Shown: positions 36,447 to 48,510 of the stretch, in pieces | Position numbering within the stretch: position 1 is the first letter of the stretch | How the letters are laid out: each line of letters opens with the position of its first letter | Assembly (NCBI GenBank): GCA_947044405.1 | Contig: CAMRHE010000166.1 | Coordinates: forward strand, 3,783,501 to 3,847,500 | DNA: 64,000 nt | Reading direction: 5' to 3' | DNA from: Leptodactylus fallax | Lineage: Eukaryota > Chordata > Amphibia > Anura > Leptodactylidae | Position numbers and translations under genes: made by a program | Notes under the pieces: model-generated | Seen by the model: only the letters and a program-made list of their open reading frames with translations | What the model was told of the DNA's origin: nothing | Databases searched by the model: none

Positions 36447-37822
36447 CAGGGGTAGGCAACCTTTTTTATTCGGCATGCTGATTTTAATTAAGAAATCAAA
36501 GATGAGGTACTCGGAGTGTCGGGCAATAATTGTAAGTCTGAAGACCCCTAAACTAAAGTCATATACCACAAACCATAACACAGAAGTGCTGCCACCAGAT
36601 GCTTTAGGACACATGCGTTTACTGCTATTTCCTGGGACGCTCCTGTACTTTCCGATTAGAAGCAATGAAAGTCCATCCGCAGCCCCAAATTAGTGGTAAA
36701 TGTGTCCAGGAGCACCGTATAGCAGCACCCTCAGGGTGGTGACACACTATGTATCTGCATGCAGATATACTCTTAGGCCACTGGAACTTTTACTTCAATG
36801 TAAAACTGCGTTCACATGGTGCATTTTTGCACAAAAAAAATGCCTGTGTTTTCTGTGCAAAACCACATCCTTAATGCATAAAACACACCGTTATACAGAA
36901 TAATGTCCCATAGCGGCTCCTGCACAAGGTATTATATCCCATAACAGCCTCTGCACACCGTATTATGTCACATAGTGGCCCCTGCACACGGTATTAGGTC
37001 CCATAGCGGTCCCTGCACACGGTATTAGGTCCCAAAGCGGTCCCTACACACGGTATTAGGTCTCATAGCGGTCCCTGCACACGGTATTAGGTCCCATAGC
37101 GGTCCCTGCACACGGTATTATGTCACATAGTGGTTCCTGCACACGGTATTAGGTCCCATCGCGGCCCCCGCACACGGTATTAGGTCCCATTGCGGCCCCT
37201 GCACACAGTATTAGGTCCCATCGCGGCCCCCGCACACGGTATTATGTCCCATAGCGGTCCCTGCACACGGTATTAGGTCCCATAGCGGTCCCCGCACACG
37301 GTATTATGTCACAAAGCGTTCCCTGCACACGTTATTATGTCACATAGTGGTCCCTGCACACGGTATTAGGTCCCATACTTCTCTTCAAAGTTGACAAACA
37401 TAAAAAAAGCGATGTACTCACCATTCCACGCTCCGCAGCCGCTCTGTGTTCTCTTTGGCGCTTCTGCCTGTAGTTAGCGACCGCTGATTGAGTCTCAGGG
37501 GTCACGTCGCGTCATTATACGTAATGACGTCAGACGCAGACGTGACCTCTGAGGCCCTGTCAGCTGTGCCGGCAGATCGCACAGCCGTCGCGGAGCGCAG
37601 GGAGCAAGGTGAGTATCATTGTTTTTTGTGTTTCATCACTTCTCCTGAGTCTCCGCTTATTATACTCGGGGTCTGAAGAGACCCCACAGTATAATAATAG
37701 CAGTTTCGTTTCGGCCGTGTTTGGTCCGATCGAATATGCTGGGTGAGGACTCTGCTGCCGTGCCAGGGGAATAAGCCTCGCGTGCCAAGAGTGGCACGCG
37801 TGCCAGGGGTTGCCGACTCCTG
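36447..37822. mobile_element. non-autonomous hAT element, copy B
   Basis: Same family as 18232-19464, with ends CAGGGGTAGGCAACC and GGTTGCCGACTCCTG. Flanks are TCATAAAG and CCATAAAG (7 of 8), a hAT-type duplication. It is 1376 bp and keeps an internal segment (37378-37556) deleted in copy A. No transposase. Confidence 0.88.
36905..37375. repeat. 30-31-bp minisatellite inside hAT copy B
   Basis: About 15 units of CACACGGTATTAGGTCCC with ATAGCGGTCCCTG, homologous to the array in copy A. The unit order differs between copies, as expected for unequal exchange or slippage after the elements separated. Confidence 0.88.
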
Positions 37823-38056
37823 CCATAAAGAGTGCCACATCTGTCCCACAGTTTGTCTGTGTTATTGAAGCTCAGCTCTATTGACTTTAATAGTGTTACT
37901 CTGTGATACCAAGCACAACCCATAGACAGGAGTGGCACTGTTTTGGAAGAAAGCAGCCCTGTATTTCAACCATGATAAAGGTTGGGTGAAGAGCAAAACT
38001 AAGGAACAACTTTATCTGTATATATCTAAAATCCACCGGTATTGCTCTTGTCATAC

Positions 38057-38159
38057 CTCTTGGAGCTGAGCTTCCTTCTTCTTGGAGGATAGATGCAGAT
38101 GTTTATCAAGCAAGGAGTAAAACTTTTCACTGTCTCTGTCAAACTTCTTTTTTTCGCTC
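38057..38159 (-). CDS. ophn1: ophn1 exon, BAR domain, with apparent 1-nt insertion in an A run
   Basis: This exon encodes the helix [20 protein letters not shown] followed by [12 protein letters not shown], matching human [32 protein letters not shown]. Both neighbouring exons join in phase 0, so the exon should be 102 nt, but it is 103 nt. After GAGCG there are seven A bases (38148-38154 region, T7 on the plus strand) where six would read ERKKKF in frame. As written, the frame runs into TGA six codons later. No alternative AG acceptor or donor restores the frame. The rest of the exon shows no decay, so a homopolymer sequencing or assembly error is more likely than a real null allele. Confidence 0.93.
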
Positions 38160-39773
38160 CTAAAATATTGGTTAATATTTTAGCTGGTTAATAAATTGTG
38201 CCTACAATTATAAAGCATAGACAACACCTTACCAAAGTTAGTTCATATTCCCATCATTACAGTCCATTGCTCTCTTCCTAAAGTTATATGCAAGACATTT
38301 TCTTTGTTTGAAAAGTAAACATATGTTATGGAAGAACGCTTCCGCCATGTTACATTACAGTGAATGCAGATGGAGGGGTCTCCGTCTGCATCAGTCATTC
38401 TATTGCCGTTTAATTCTTATGAGGGAGAAGAGCAATGGACTCTAATGACAGGAATGTGAAGTTAGCACAATACACAGCACATGTGTGCTTTTGCAATACA
38501 TACATATTTTTAGAATGCAAACAGATGGTGCTTAACTTGTACTTCTTGCCTTTTCATAGATTTGTCCCAGAAAACCAATTAGTCCTTTGACACACAAAGT
38601 CACAGTAATATATCCACAAGCAGCATTTCTGTAGTAGGAATTCCTAATAATCCATTTCACACAAGTAGTTTCTACAACATATATATGGATTTCTACAAAC
38701 CCCATTCAAATGAATGGGACAATCCCAGAAACGTCTGCAACAAATCGACTGCTTATGAATATATCCTATTCACCCTAATGGGGTAATCCCATACGGATGA
38801 GACAAAGCCTCTCTGTGACGGCATTCCCTTGTCTTACACACACAGTATTATTCATCTTGCAGTTAAATTTTGTGACATAACTTTCTCTGAGTCATGGCTG
38901 GAAAAAAATTGTTGGATTATAATATGCATGAGGCTCATAAAGAGCTGATGAAACTGAGCAATGTTACTCAGACGTCAGGAATGTATTCATGGCTGATGGA
39001 CAAGAAACATGTCTTCTACTCAAATGTGACTTGTGAGCTTGTATGGAAATGTCTGAAAGATAAGACACAAAGAATACTTAGATAAAAGTAGTAAAATAAG
39101 AGTCACTGTCCATGGGCCATAGATATAAACAGAGAGAGTAGCAAGCAGCTGCGCGTTTTTATCTTGTCAATAGGGTGTGTCTCTGCACAGTTCAATGTTG
39201 TCAGCATTGAATACACACATTCCCTCCCTGCAAGTAATGTAGTGAAACCCAATCAATTTGTTCATACATTTCCAGGAGGAATAACGGAGGAACTGCACAA
39301 TTAAGAAACGACTTGGTATTTCATGGGGAATACAAGTATTTACTAAAACAGTAGGAGAGCGGACTGGTGTTCTTTGGAGACTTTGAACCACATGTATTGA
39401 GGCTTGCATGTTGCATGCCCTAATAACTTGTGGGCAGACTGCTGAACAATGCAAAACTTCACCTGGATTTACCATCCCTTTTATAACCAACGGCAGCAAG
39501 TGAATGAACACCGGCCTCTAGGGAAAGAGTTGGGATGCCTACATACATATCAGATAGTATGTTGTGAACTGCTTTGTTGCTCAACACATTGACTATTCTC
39601 CTCTTGATCACCCTTCATTTCAGGGGGACATCAGGGTGCAGGCACACGGAGTGCCAGCCGCACAATGGCCACGCCGCCGGTCTTTGAGCTGTTTTGACTG
39701 TAGATTGTTAATTTGCTTTTGGCTATTTGTGTTTGCAGGTAAACAAAAGAGAAAGTCGAGCCCATACAATATA

Positions 39774-40967
39774 CAGGTCATGAGAAAAACAAAGTACACC
39801 CTTGTTAAAATTCTCTGGTTTTACATATGAGGACATAATAAAATATATGGCCCTTAGAAGATCTCAAAATTAGGTAAATGCAACCTCAGATGATCAACAA
39901 CACAACAGATTCCAGATTTCATTATATATTCAACAAAATGAAGCCAACATGGAAAAGCTGGGAGTGAAAACCTAAGTGCACCCCATGTATCAAGAGCTTG
40001 TACATTCATATTCCATATATTCACACACATACATTCATATACAATATATACACATACCTGTCTACAAACATACAGTACATAAGACACATACTGTAAACAA
40101 ATATACACATATTAAATATACATATTTTACCCAAAAAATACACTCACAATTGGCTGAATTTCTGGGTGCAATGGAAATAGAGAAACCTCATGTTTAGCTC
40201 TGTCAGGCAGTACTGAAGCTCTTACATCAGGCAGACTTCCTCCTTCACACGAGGATCAGCTGGATGAGTCGCTACTTGTGAGGAGAAGGGTGAGGGGGGA
40301 AGTGGGTAGCTATTTGTAAGTGCGGGGAAACTTTAGAAGCAGCAATCAGCAGACCCTGCATCTGCCAATGCTTTCATCTACTCCTGAGTATTAGTCCTAA
40401 TAGTAGGCAAAGTATGGGGCCCCTATGGTTGTGGGGGCCCTGGGCAATTGCCTAGTTTGCCCCCACCTAACACCGGACCTGCTCTTGGGTTCTTTTGCAA
40501 TTTCTATGGGCATTTCCCAGTCTGACCTTGGGGTGAATTTGCTCGGACCTTGCTTGGAAAATTGCATCCCTTCCCATATTGATGGACTGCAACAATTGCT
40601 TCTGTAAGATCATTGCTGATGTCTTTCCTACTTGGCATTGTGTTAACATATGTCTGAATGTTTCCGACCAACAAACTGCCAAAAATACTTTTATAGAGGC
40701 GGTCACACTTGCTGATGATCAGGCAGCACCTGGTTGCTACTTACCCTTTTAATTCCTATGGAAGTTGTAAGGGTTTACTTAAAAACTAGGCACAATGCAG
40801 AAGAAATGATTAAATAAGGATACAGTATAATTTGTCATGTATTATTGCTCCTCTAAGGTTACATTTATGGAAGACCTTCTAATGACCAGATGTTTTTTTT
40901 TTTTTTATTATTAAACCCTGATATGTAAAACCAGAGAATTCAAAGTGGGTGTGTTTTCTCATAACTG
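39774..40967. mobile_element. Tc1/mariner-like element remnant
   Basis: The left end CAGGTCATGAGAAAAACAAA with AATTCTCTGGTTTTACATAT is mirrored near 40925-40967 by ATATGTAAAACCAGAGAATT and CTCATAACTG. A TA dinucleotide precedes the left end. The interior near 40467-40706 (minus) may be a decayed transposase piece, but I cannot align it to a family. An unrelated repeat fragment (about 40405-40482) appears inserted within. Confidence 0.6.
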
Positions 40968-43440
40968 TGTTTTGAATGTATAATGTGCAAGAGGTTGAAA
41001 CAAATTTAAGATAAAAACAAATGCAGAAACAGATTTGAGTGAGCGAAGTCACAAAGAGGGACTACACTTTACGCAACAGTGACTGCTCTGGCTAATATGA
41101 ATGACAGATGGGGGGGTGTAGTGATGCTTTATCTTTCCATCTGCCTTGCCCACACACAACTTGTAACTCACTTAACAACATATCCATTGCAACTCTATAG
41201 TATACCTGTCCATAGCAACCAACCAAGATTTTAAAATGTAATATTATTAAAAATACTACAAAACAGAAATATGGAAAAAAAAAAAAAATGACACAGATCG
41301 GTTTTGACTATTGTCATTGTCCACTAAGAGGCGCACAACAGTTACGCCTTCACATTTTCCATTGTTTACTAAGAATACATTTGAATGAACAAGCATTGCA
41401 TACAAGGTGTGTACTGTGCACGGTACATAAAACAGAGCTAAGATGTTGTAAGGACCTTTAGTAACCTCTGTAGATGGGATTTCTCACAACACAGGAGGTT
41501 CACTATTGTAATGAAACTTTATGGAATAACATGCAGGAGTTTTTGATCCCATAAAGTATTAAACTAAATACTGGCTTCAGGGAACACATTGTCATTTGAA
41601 GTGCAAGTTGCTGTTCAAGTCATGGTGGCCTGGCCTTAGACTGTGTGCTTGGGAATGAATGGGTTACGAAGAAGGAGGTGGGAGCAGAATCTGTACAGTT
41701 TCCAGGGTTTTGTTGGCTGATGCATATTCCCAATTCACTCATTCTGGCAGCCTCCAGATGGCCTGAGAGGATCCATCCACTCACTATAACATGTGGCCCC
41801 CTCCCCCAGTAGTTCCAGTTCTAGTAGGGAGACAACGCTTTACACTTACAGAAAGTAGCACATCAAGTTCTGGCTTTAGAGAAAACTCCGCAGAGGCCAC
41901 TTTTCAATAAAATGTTCTTTAAGCTACAAAATGCCAATCGATTCATTATAGTCATTTTTAATTTATCCAATTATTATAATTTTTGGTTCATTTCGGGGTT
42001 ACTTGTCAGCGTGGGTATTTTAGAGAACTATGTGAAAAGCACGTTTATAAGTTCCCACATCACCAGAACATTTTATTACTCATTATCATATCGTTTTAGG
42101 CTGATGTCAGCGGATCCTAAAGTAATAGACTAAAGATGGCCTGTGATGTGCTGTACGGCCAGGTTCACATAATGAAGTTTGATACAGGTTCTGACGCAAC
42201 CAAAACCAGAAGAAGATCTGGAGATCTTTTATTTACTCAAAAATATATAGGATATACTATATAGGCATATTACATAAAACACTTAATATATACCAGGGGT
42301 GCCCAACCATATTGCTAAAACAGGACTCCCTGTAGGAGTGCAGAGCTGCATTACTTAATGTTTCAGTAAGGTATAAGAGCTATGGTGTATATGGTATATT
42401 GCTTGTCCACTGACTCATTCAATATAAGGACTGGGCATAATACCACTGGATGACCAGGGGCTGGACCAAAAACCTTGAGTCATTACTTGCCAGCCTAGTT
42501 ATAGTGCCAGTGAGCAGAGCATTAAGACAACCCCTGTCCATGTTATATTAGAATATACTGATATCATAGATGGGAGGCCCTTTTATATACAGAGGGAAAG
42601 CCAATGGAAAGAGCAGCTCCCTTTCTGACAGTCAGCCACTCGTTTCAGTGGGTGTCACATATTACGATACTTTCCTTGTGGCTGCAAATACCTCTAGTGA
42701 TAACTACTATACAGCGTAGTCAGTTAAAGGACACATTGTGATCAGCAGGTCTCCAGTGGGGGTCGTCCACAGATTGTGTGCAGTCTGCGGGTCAGTGAAA
42801 ATGGCACGGATGACTCCTGGAGTGGTATCTGGGTGTCATCCATGGATTTCACGGACCCATCCATTCTATTGAATAAGCCGAGCATCAAATGTGGACAGGT
42901 ATAGGACTTGCTCCAGTATTTGCGGCTCTTAAATGCGGTCCGGACACACAGCCACAAAAACTACGGCTGTGTGTATGGGCCCATTGAAATGTATGCATCT
43001 GTACTTTTAGTCACAATTATGGACCCACAATTGTGATCGTGTGCATGAGCCCTGACACGGAGCACCAGTACAGCCAAACATGAAAGTGGGGTCTTGCTCA
43101 TGCAGAGTCCACTCAGGCTAGGTTCCCATCTGCGTTGAAGTCTAGATTCCATCTCAAATCATCAGAAAGAAAAGTTCTGTCCATTATAGGGTATGGGGTC
43201 TACGGATAACCAATTTTTAGTGGATGGGCTCTCCGTCTTTCGGGTTCCCATGCGGGCCCGAACGACAGAAAGACAAATGCTAGTGTGAACCTAGCGTAAT
43301 AGTGCTCAGTTCTGGAACATAAATTAGCTATCAGACAACTATCATTGTCACCAATATTAATTTCCATGGTGATATTTGTCCCCAACCAACCACACCTCTC
43401 AGTCAAGAAGCACCCTCTCTCTTAGGTTTGGTCACATATA

Positions 43441-45068
43441 CAGTGCCTTGCGAAAGTATTCGGCCCCCTTGAACTTTTCAACCTTTTGCCACATTTCAGG
43501 CTTCAAACATAAGGATATAAAATTTTAATTTTTTTGGTGAAGAATCAACAACAAGTGGGACACAATTGTGAAGTGGAACGAAATTTATTGGTTATTTTAA
43601 ACTTTTGTAAAAAATAAAAAACTGAAAGGTTGGGCGTTCAATATTATTCGGCCGCTTTACTTTCAGTGCAGCAAACTCACTCCAGAAGTTCAGTGAGGAT
43701 CTCTGAATGATCCAATGTTGTCCTAAATGACTGATGATAAATATAATCCACCTGTGTGTAATCAAGTCTCCGTATAAATGCACCTGCTCTGTGATAGTCT
43801 CAGGGTTCTGTTTAAAGCGCAGAGAGCCTCATGAAGACCAAGGAACACACCAGGCAGGTCCGTGATACTGTTGTGGAGAAGTTTAAAGCCGGATTTGGAT
43901 ACAAAAAGATTTCCCAAACTTTAAACATCCCAAGGAGCACTGTGCAAGTGATCATATTGAAATGGAAGGAGTATCAGACCACTGCAAATCTACCAAGACC
44001 TGGCCGTCCCTCTAAACTTTCATCTCAAACAAGGAGAAGACTGATCAGAGACGCAGCCAAGAGGCCCATGATCACTCTGGATGAACTGCAGAGATCTACA
44101 GCTGAGGTGTGAGAGTCTGTCCATAGGACAACAATCAGTCGTACACTGCACAAATCTGGCCTTTATGGAAGAGTGGCAAGAAGAAAGCCATTTCTCAAAG
44201 ATATCCATAAAAGGTCTCATTTAAAGTTTGCCACAAGCCACCTGGGAGACACACCAAACATGTGGAAGAAGGTGCTCTGGTCAGATGAAACCAAAATCGA
44301 ACTTTTTGGCCACAATGCAAAACTATATATTTGGCGTAAAAGCAACACAGCTCATCACCCTGAACACACCATCCCCATTGTCAAACATGGTGGTGGCAGC
44401 ATCATGGTTTGGGCCTGCTTTTCTTCAGCAGGGACAGGGAAGATGGTTAAAATTGATGGGAAGATGGATGGAGCCAAATACAGGACCATTCTGGAAGAAA
44501 ACCTGTTGGAGTCTGCAAAAGACCTGAGACTGGGACGGAGATTTATCTTCCAACAAGACAATGATCCCAAACATAAAGCAAAATCTACAATGGAATGGTT
44601 CACAAATAAACGTATCCAGGTGTTAGAATGGCCAAGTCAAAGTCCAGACCTGAATCCAATGGAGAATCTGTGGAAAGAGCTGAAAACTGCTGTTCACAAA
44701 CGCTCTCCATCCAACCTCACTGAGCTCCAGCTGTTTTCCAAGGAAGAATGGGCAAGAATTTCAGTCTCTCGATGTGCAAAACTGATAGAGACATACCCCA
44801 AGCGACTTGCAGCTGTAATCGCAGCAAAAGGTGGCGCTACAAAGTATTAACTTAAGGGGACCGAATAATTTGGCACGCCCCACTTTTCAGTTTTTTATTT
44901 TTTTACAAAAGTTTAAAATATCCAATAAATTTCGTTCCACTTCACGATTGTGTCCCACTTGTTGATTCTTCACCAAAAAATTTAAATTTTATATCCTTAT
45001 GTTTGAAGCCTGAAATGTGGCAAAAGGTTAAAAAGTTCAAGGGGGCCGAATATTTTCACAAGGCACTG
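43441..45068 (+). mobile_element. near-intact Tc1-type transposon
   Basis: A 1628-bp element flanked by TA (43439-43440 and 45069-45070). The ends read CAGTGCCTTGCGAAAGTATT and, inverted, CAGTGCCTTGTGAAAATATT. The inverted repeats run about 210 bp with roughly 95% identity. It encodes a transposase frame of 339 codons interrupted by one TGA. Different family from 34195-35803 by end sequence and protein. Confidence 0.95.
43831..44850 (+). pseudogene. Tc1-type transposase with one in-frame stop
   Basis: One frame runs from ATG at 43831 to TAA at 44850, broken only by TGA at 44110-44112 (codon 94). Codons 1-93 encode the DNA-binding region (ISQTLNIPRSTVQVIILKWK) and AT-hook-like PRPGRPSK. The rest encodes the DD34E catalytic domain: Asp152 in WSDETK, Asp243 in QQDNDPKHK and Glu278 in DLNPMENLW. 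The stop is a single-base change from a Gly or Arg codon. No frameshift is present, so inactivation is very recent or a sequence error. Confidence 0.93.
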
Positions 45069-45463
45069 TATCTGTTGTGTCTGGCTAGCTGTCTTAAACC
45101 TCTTGCCAATTTGGCTCTCCGGTACGCTATAGCCTCAAATGGGGTAAAACAAGCCCTACCCTTTGCAGTCAACATTTTTAGATCTGGCACTCCTATGGCA
45201 GAGGGAAACTGCACTGGATCACTGGACATACGAGAACACACCCTAACTATGCCGCTATATGCTCTATTGCATTCATGACTGTAGAATTTCAGAAATGAAA
45301 AAAGAGGGAATGCCAAAGTATTGTGACATTAGGGGAAGTACCTGGCTTCTACTACTAAAAATAAAGGTGTCATGTGAACAAGTGTATGAAGAGAAGTATG
45401 GATGTAATAATTTTTGGTATGACCTGGAGACGCATACCCTGAAAAGTTTTTTTTTACCATGTA

Positions 45464-46330
45464 CAGTGCCTTTCAAAAGTATCCATATCCCTTTTTCACA
45501 TTTTGTCACTTTACAACCACAAACTTAAATGTATTTTATTGAGATTTTAAGTGATAGACCAACACAAAGTAGCAGATAATTGTGAAGTGGAAGGAAAATG
45601 ATACATGGTTTTCAAAGTTTTAATCAAATAAAAATCTGAAAAGTGTGAAAAATTATTCAGCCCCCCTATATCTATCTTTGTAGAGCCACCTTTCGCTGCA
45701 ATTACAGCTGCAAGTCTTTTGGGGTATGTCTCTACCAACTTTGTGCATCTAGAGACAGATTTTTGCCTATTCTTCTTTGCCACATAGCTCAGCCTCAGCC
45801 AGATTGGATGGAGAGCGTCTGTGAACAGCAATGTTCATGTCTTGCCACAGATGCTCAATGGGATTTAGGTCTGGACTTTGACTATGTCATTCTAACACAT
45901 GAATATTCTTTGATCTAAACCATTTCACTGTAGCTCTGGCTGTATGTTTAGGGTCATTGTCTTGCTGGAAGGTGAATCTCCTTCCCAGTCTCAAGTCTTT
46001 TGCAGCCTCCAACAGGTTTGCTTCCAGGATTGCCCTGTATGTAGCTCCATCCATCTTCCCAACAACTCTGACCAGCTTCCCTGTCCCTGCTGAAGAAAAG
46101 CCTCCCCACAGCATGATGCTGCCTCCACCATGTTTCACAGTGGGGATGGTGTGTTTAACGTTCAGGACAAAAAGTTCAACTGTTGAACTTCTTCAACATG
46201 TTTGCCATGTCCCCTATATGGTTTGTGGCAAACTACAAAATCTCAAAAAAAAAAAACATGTAAATTTGTGGTTGTAAGGTGACAAAATGTGAATAAGTTT
46301 AAGCGGTATGAATACTTTTGCAAGCCACTG
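45464..46330 (-). mobile_element. internally deleted Tc1-type transposon
   Basis: Ends CAGTGCCTTTCAAAAGTATC and, on the complement, CAGTGGCTTGCAAAAGTATT, flanked by TA (45462-45463 and 46331-46332). 867 bp. The minus strand holds a transposase segment with [13 protein letters not shown] and [11 protein letters not shown] (45887-46138) and a C-terminal piece TYPKRLAAVIAAKGGSTK (45547-45831). The N-terminal half is gone. It lies about 395 bp from the previous Tc1 element. Confidence 0.9.
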
Positions 46331-46497
46331 TATGTGTCATCTTTGTTTCTATTTTTGAGCCTTTATGTTTCTGAAACTAGTACTGTCATAGAAGATGTGG
46401 CCTAGATTAAAGCAGAGGAAACACCATTTATAGTCCTTGTGTACACAGAATTTCTCAGTACAAGCTTTCTGAACCCACAGGCAGGATGTGGAAGTAC

Positions 46498-46569
46498 CTT
46501 AGTGAGCCCAATTTGATCCTTGCGGAAACCCTCCAGGGGTTTGATCAGGAGTTCATCTGCATTCTGAAG
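46498..46569 (-). CDS. ophn1: ophn1 exon, BAR domain
   Basis: The exon (72 nt, 24 codons) encodes LQNADELLIKPLEGFRKDQI and GLTK, aligning with human [24 protein letters not shown]. Acceptor CTACCACAG, donor GTACTT (a weaker donor than most here). The reading frame at both ends is phase 0. Confidence 0.95.
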
Positions 46570-47635
46570 CTGTGGTAGAAAAACAGAGAAATAGTCACTG
46601 CACGGAAAAGACAACACTGAAAAAGAAGGTAAAAAGTGTTTGTGCAGTAGGATTTTCTATAAGAATTGTCTGTAATACACATCACAGCATCCACTATCCC
46701 TGTGGAGGAGCACGATTCCAGCAACACATATTAGTGTCCATTATTCATGGTATAATCTTAATTATACAATAACTACTTAGAATTACTTATAACCAATTAT
46801 ATACCTATATATCATACAGAAGAAGAACCTACACTCTGGTCTTCAGCATCTTAAAAGGGGTTGTCCAGGAATTTTTTTTTTTAATTCACGGCGAAACCCA
46901 TATTATACACAATATAGGGCCAGAAGCCAGAGGCGTAGCTAGCGGTGGGGGGGGGCAGAGGGGGTGGCTGCCCCGGGGCCGCTGACTTTTTAGGCCCACC
47001 CTGGGGCCGCCATTAATACATCCTTCATTTCTAACTGGATCGGTGTCTGCAGACACTGATCTACAGTAGTTAAAACGTATCCAGAAACTTCACAGTATTG
47101 TAAACCGCAAGCTACATGAGGCTTGCGGTTTACAAGTCCCCGAGACCACAGACCGATGTCTTCTCACACAGGCGGTGCAATGACGTCACAACATCACGCC
47201 GCCTGCGCTCAGACACAGACATCCTGTGCGTGGACAGGGAGGAAGTGCCGGCTTCATTCATCAGTATCGCAGGTAGGCGAGTATGACTTTTTTTTTCTTG
47301 TTTTAGCGCACTTGTGGGTATATTAATAGTGTAAGGGGTGGTTAGGAGGGGGAAATATAACTATAATGGGAGGATTCATTAGGGGGCATTATGACGATGT
47401 GGGGGTCATTTATATAAGGGTTATTACAGGGTATTATGAATACAAGGGGGGAGGTTATTTATATAAGGAGCCATTAGGGGGCATCATTTATATTAGGAGG
47501 TATTATGAACATAAGGGGTGGTCATTGATATAAGGGGTCATTAGAGGTGCAGTATTTATGTCAGGTGGAATCAGGGGCATAATATGAGGGTTAATTAATT
47601 TAAGTAAAGTGGCACTTGGGCTTTATTAAGACTAA

Positions 47636-48172
47636 GGCCCCATGTAGCGGGCTGCAGCAAAAAAAAGCGCTGCGGTAACATTATGGTTTTTCCCGCAGCG
47701 CTTTTCACAGAAGGTCCGCAGAGGATTCCCCTGTGTACTTTTTGTTTTCAATACACCTATATGGAAACCGCCAGTGTTTCCATAGGTATAATTAACATGC
47801 TGCAATTTCCAAAGACGGTTTTGGAAATCGCAGTGTGTCTGCTGCACATATTTTTCCGCAATGTGTGGATGGGATTTGCTAGAATGCCACTTTTTTTTTT
47901 CTGTGGGTTTTCGCCACTTTGCAGTAAAATACACGCAGCGGATACGCTTCATTTTCCAAAACAGTCGCAATTTTAGAAATCGCAGCATGTCAATTATACC
48001 TATGGAAACACCAGCGGTTTCCCTATAGATATAATTGAAGCAGAAAGTCCACAGAGGAAACCGCTGCAAACTTTCTGTGCAAAGTGCTGCAGGAAGAACC
48101 GTGATGCGTCGCCGCCGCGGTTTTTCTAACAGCTGCTTTTTGCTGCGGGATGCCACATGGGGCCTTGGCCTT
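47636..48172. mobile_element. 537-bp near-complete palindromic MITE
   Basis: Left arm AAGGCCCCATGTAGCGGGCT and right arm ending GCGGGATGCCACATGGGGCCTT are inverted copies, and similarity continues through most of the length (GCAGCGCTTTTCACAGAAGG against CTTTCTGTGCAAAGTGCTGC). The palindrome makes two mirror-image ORFs on opposite strands with similar translations. These are not genes. It is nested in the hAT element. Confidence 0.85.
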
Positions 48173-48174
48173 AA

Positions 48175-48510
48175 GGCGTTTTCCTGCTCATTTTTATTGA
48201 TGATCTATCCTCAGAATAAATCATCAATAAGAGATAAGTGATTCCCCACTGATCAGCTGTAAGAAGGGGCTATGGCGCCTGTTTATATCTCACACTGTCT
48301 GTTTATAGTGACCGTGTAATGTCATTCCAGTATTGTCACATAGATGTGTATAGGACGAGGTTGTAGTTACATTACATGGCCGCTATGAAAAGAATGACAC
48401 AATGTAAACAGAGAAGGTGTCACGGCGTTTACACAGATACCACGGTTCATTCAAACAGCTGTTCCTGGGTGTCCCAGGTATTGGAACCCCAATATTTTTT
48501 TTTCCCTTTT
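48175..48510. repeat. GATCAGCTGTTTGA-family repeat
   Basis: Starts near ATTGATGATCTATCCTCAG and ends near the TGGGTGTCCCAGG block, with inverted internal parts. Related to 35835-36190. Confidence 0.6.

Larger units (their letters stand above)
34125..38056. other. ophn1 intron rich in transposons
   Basis: Contains an intact Tc1 element (34195-35803), a repeat of the GATCAGCTGTTTGA family (35835-36190), and two hAT elements side by side (36265-36422 and 36447-37822). Confidence 0.8.
38160..46497. other. large ophn1 intron with three Tc1-type elements
   Basis: Contains an inverted-end element (39774-40967), a near-intact Tc1 (43441-45068) and a deleted Tc1 (45464-46330). MITE-like repeats lie near 42730-43060 and 43118-43300 (GGCTAGGTTCCCATCTG / GTGAACCTAGCG). 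No exon was recognised in the rest. Confidence 0.65.

Noticed and set aside
47632..48156. 174-codon minus ORF and 97-codon plus ORF with similar sequence
   Set aside because: Both come from the same 537-bp palindrome, so the similarity is expected and neither is a gene.
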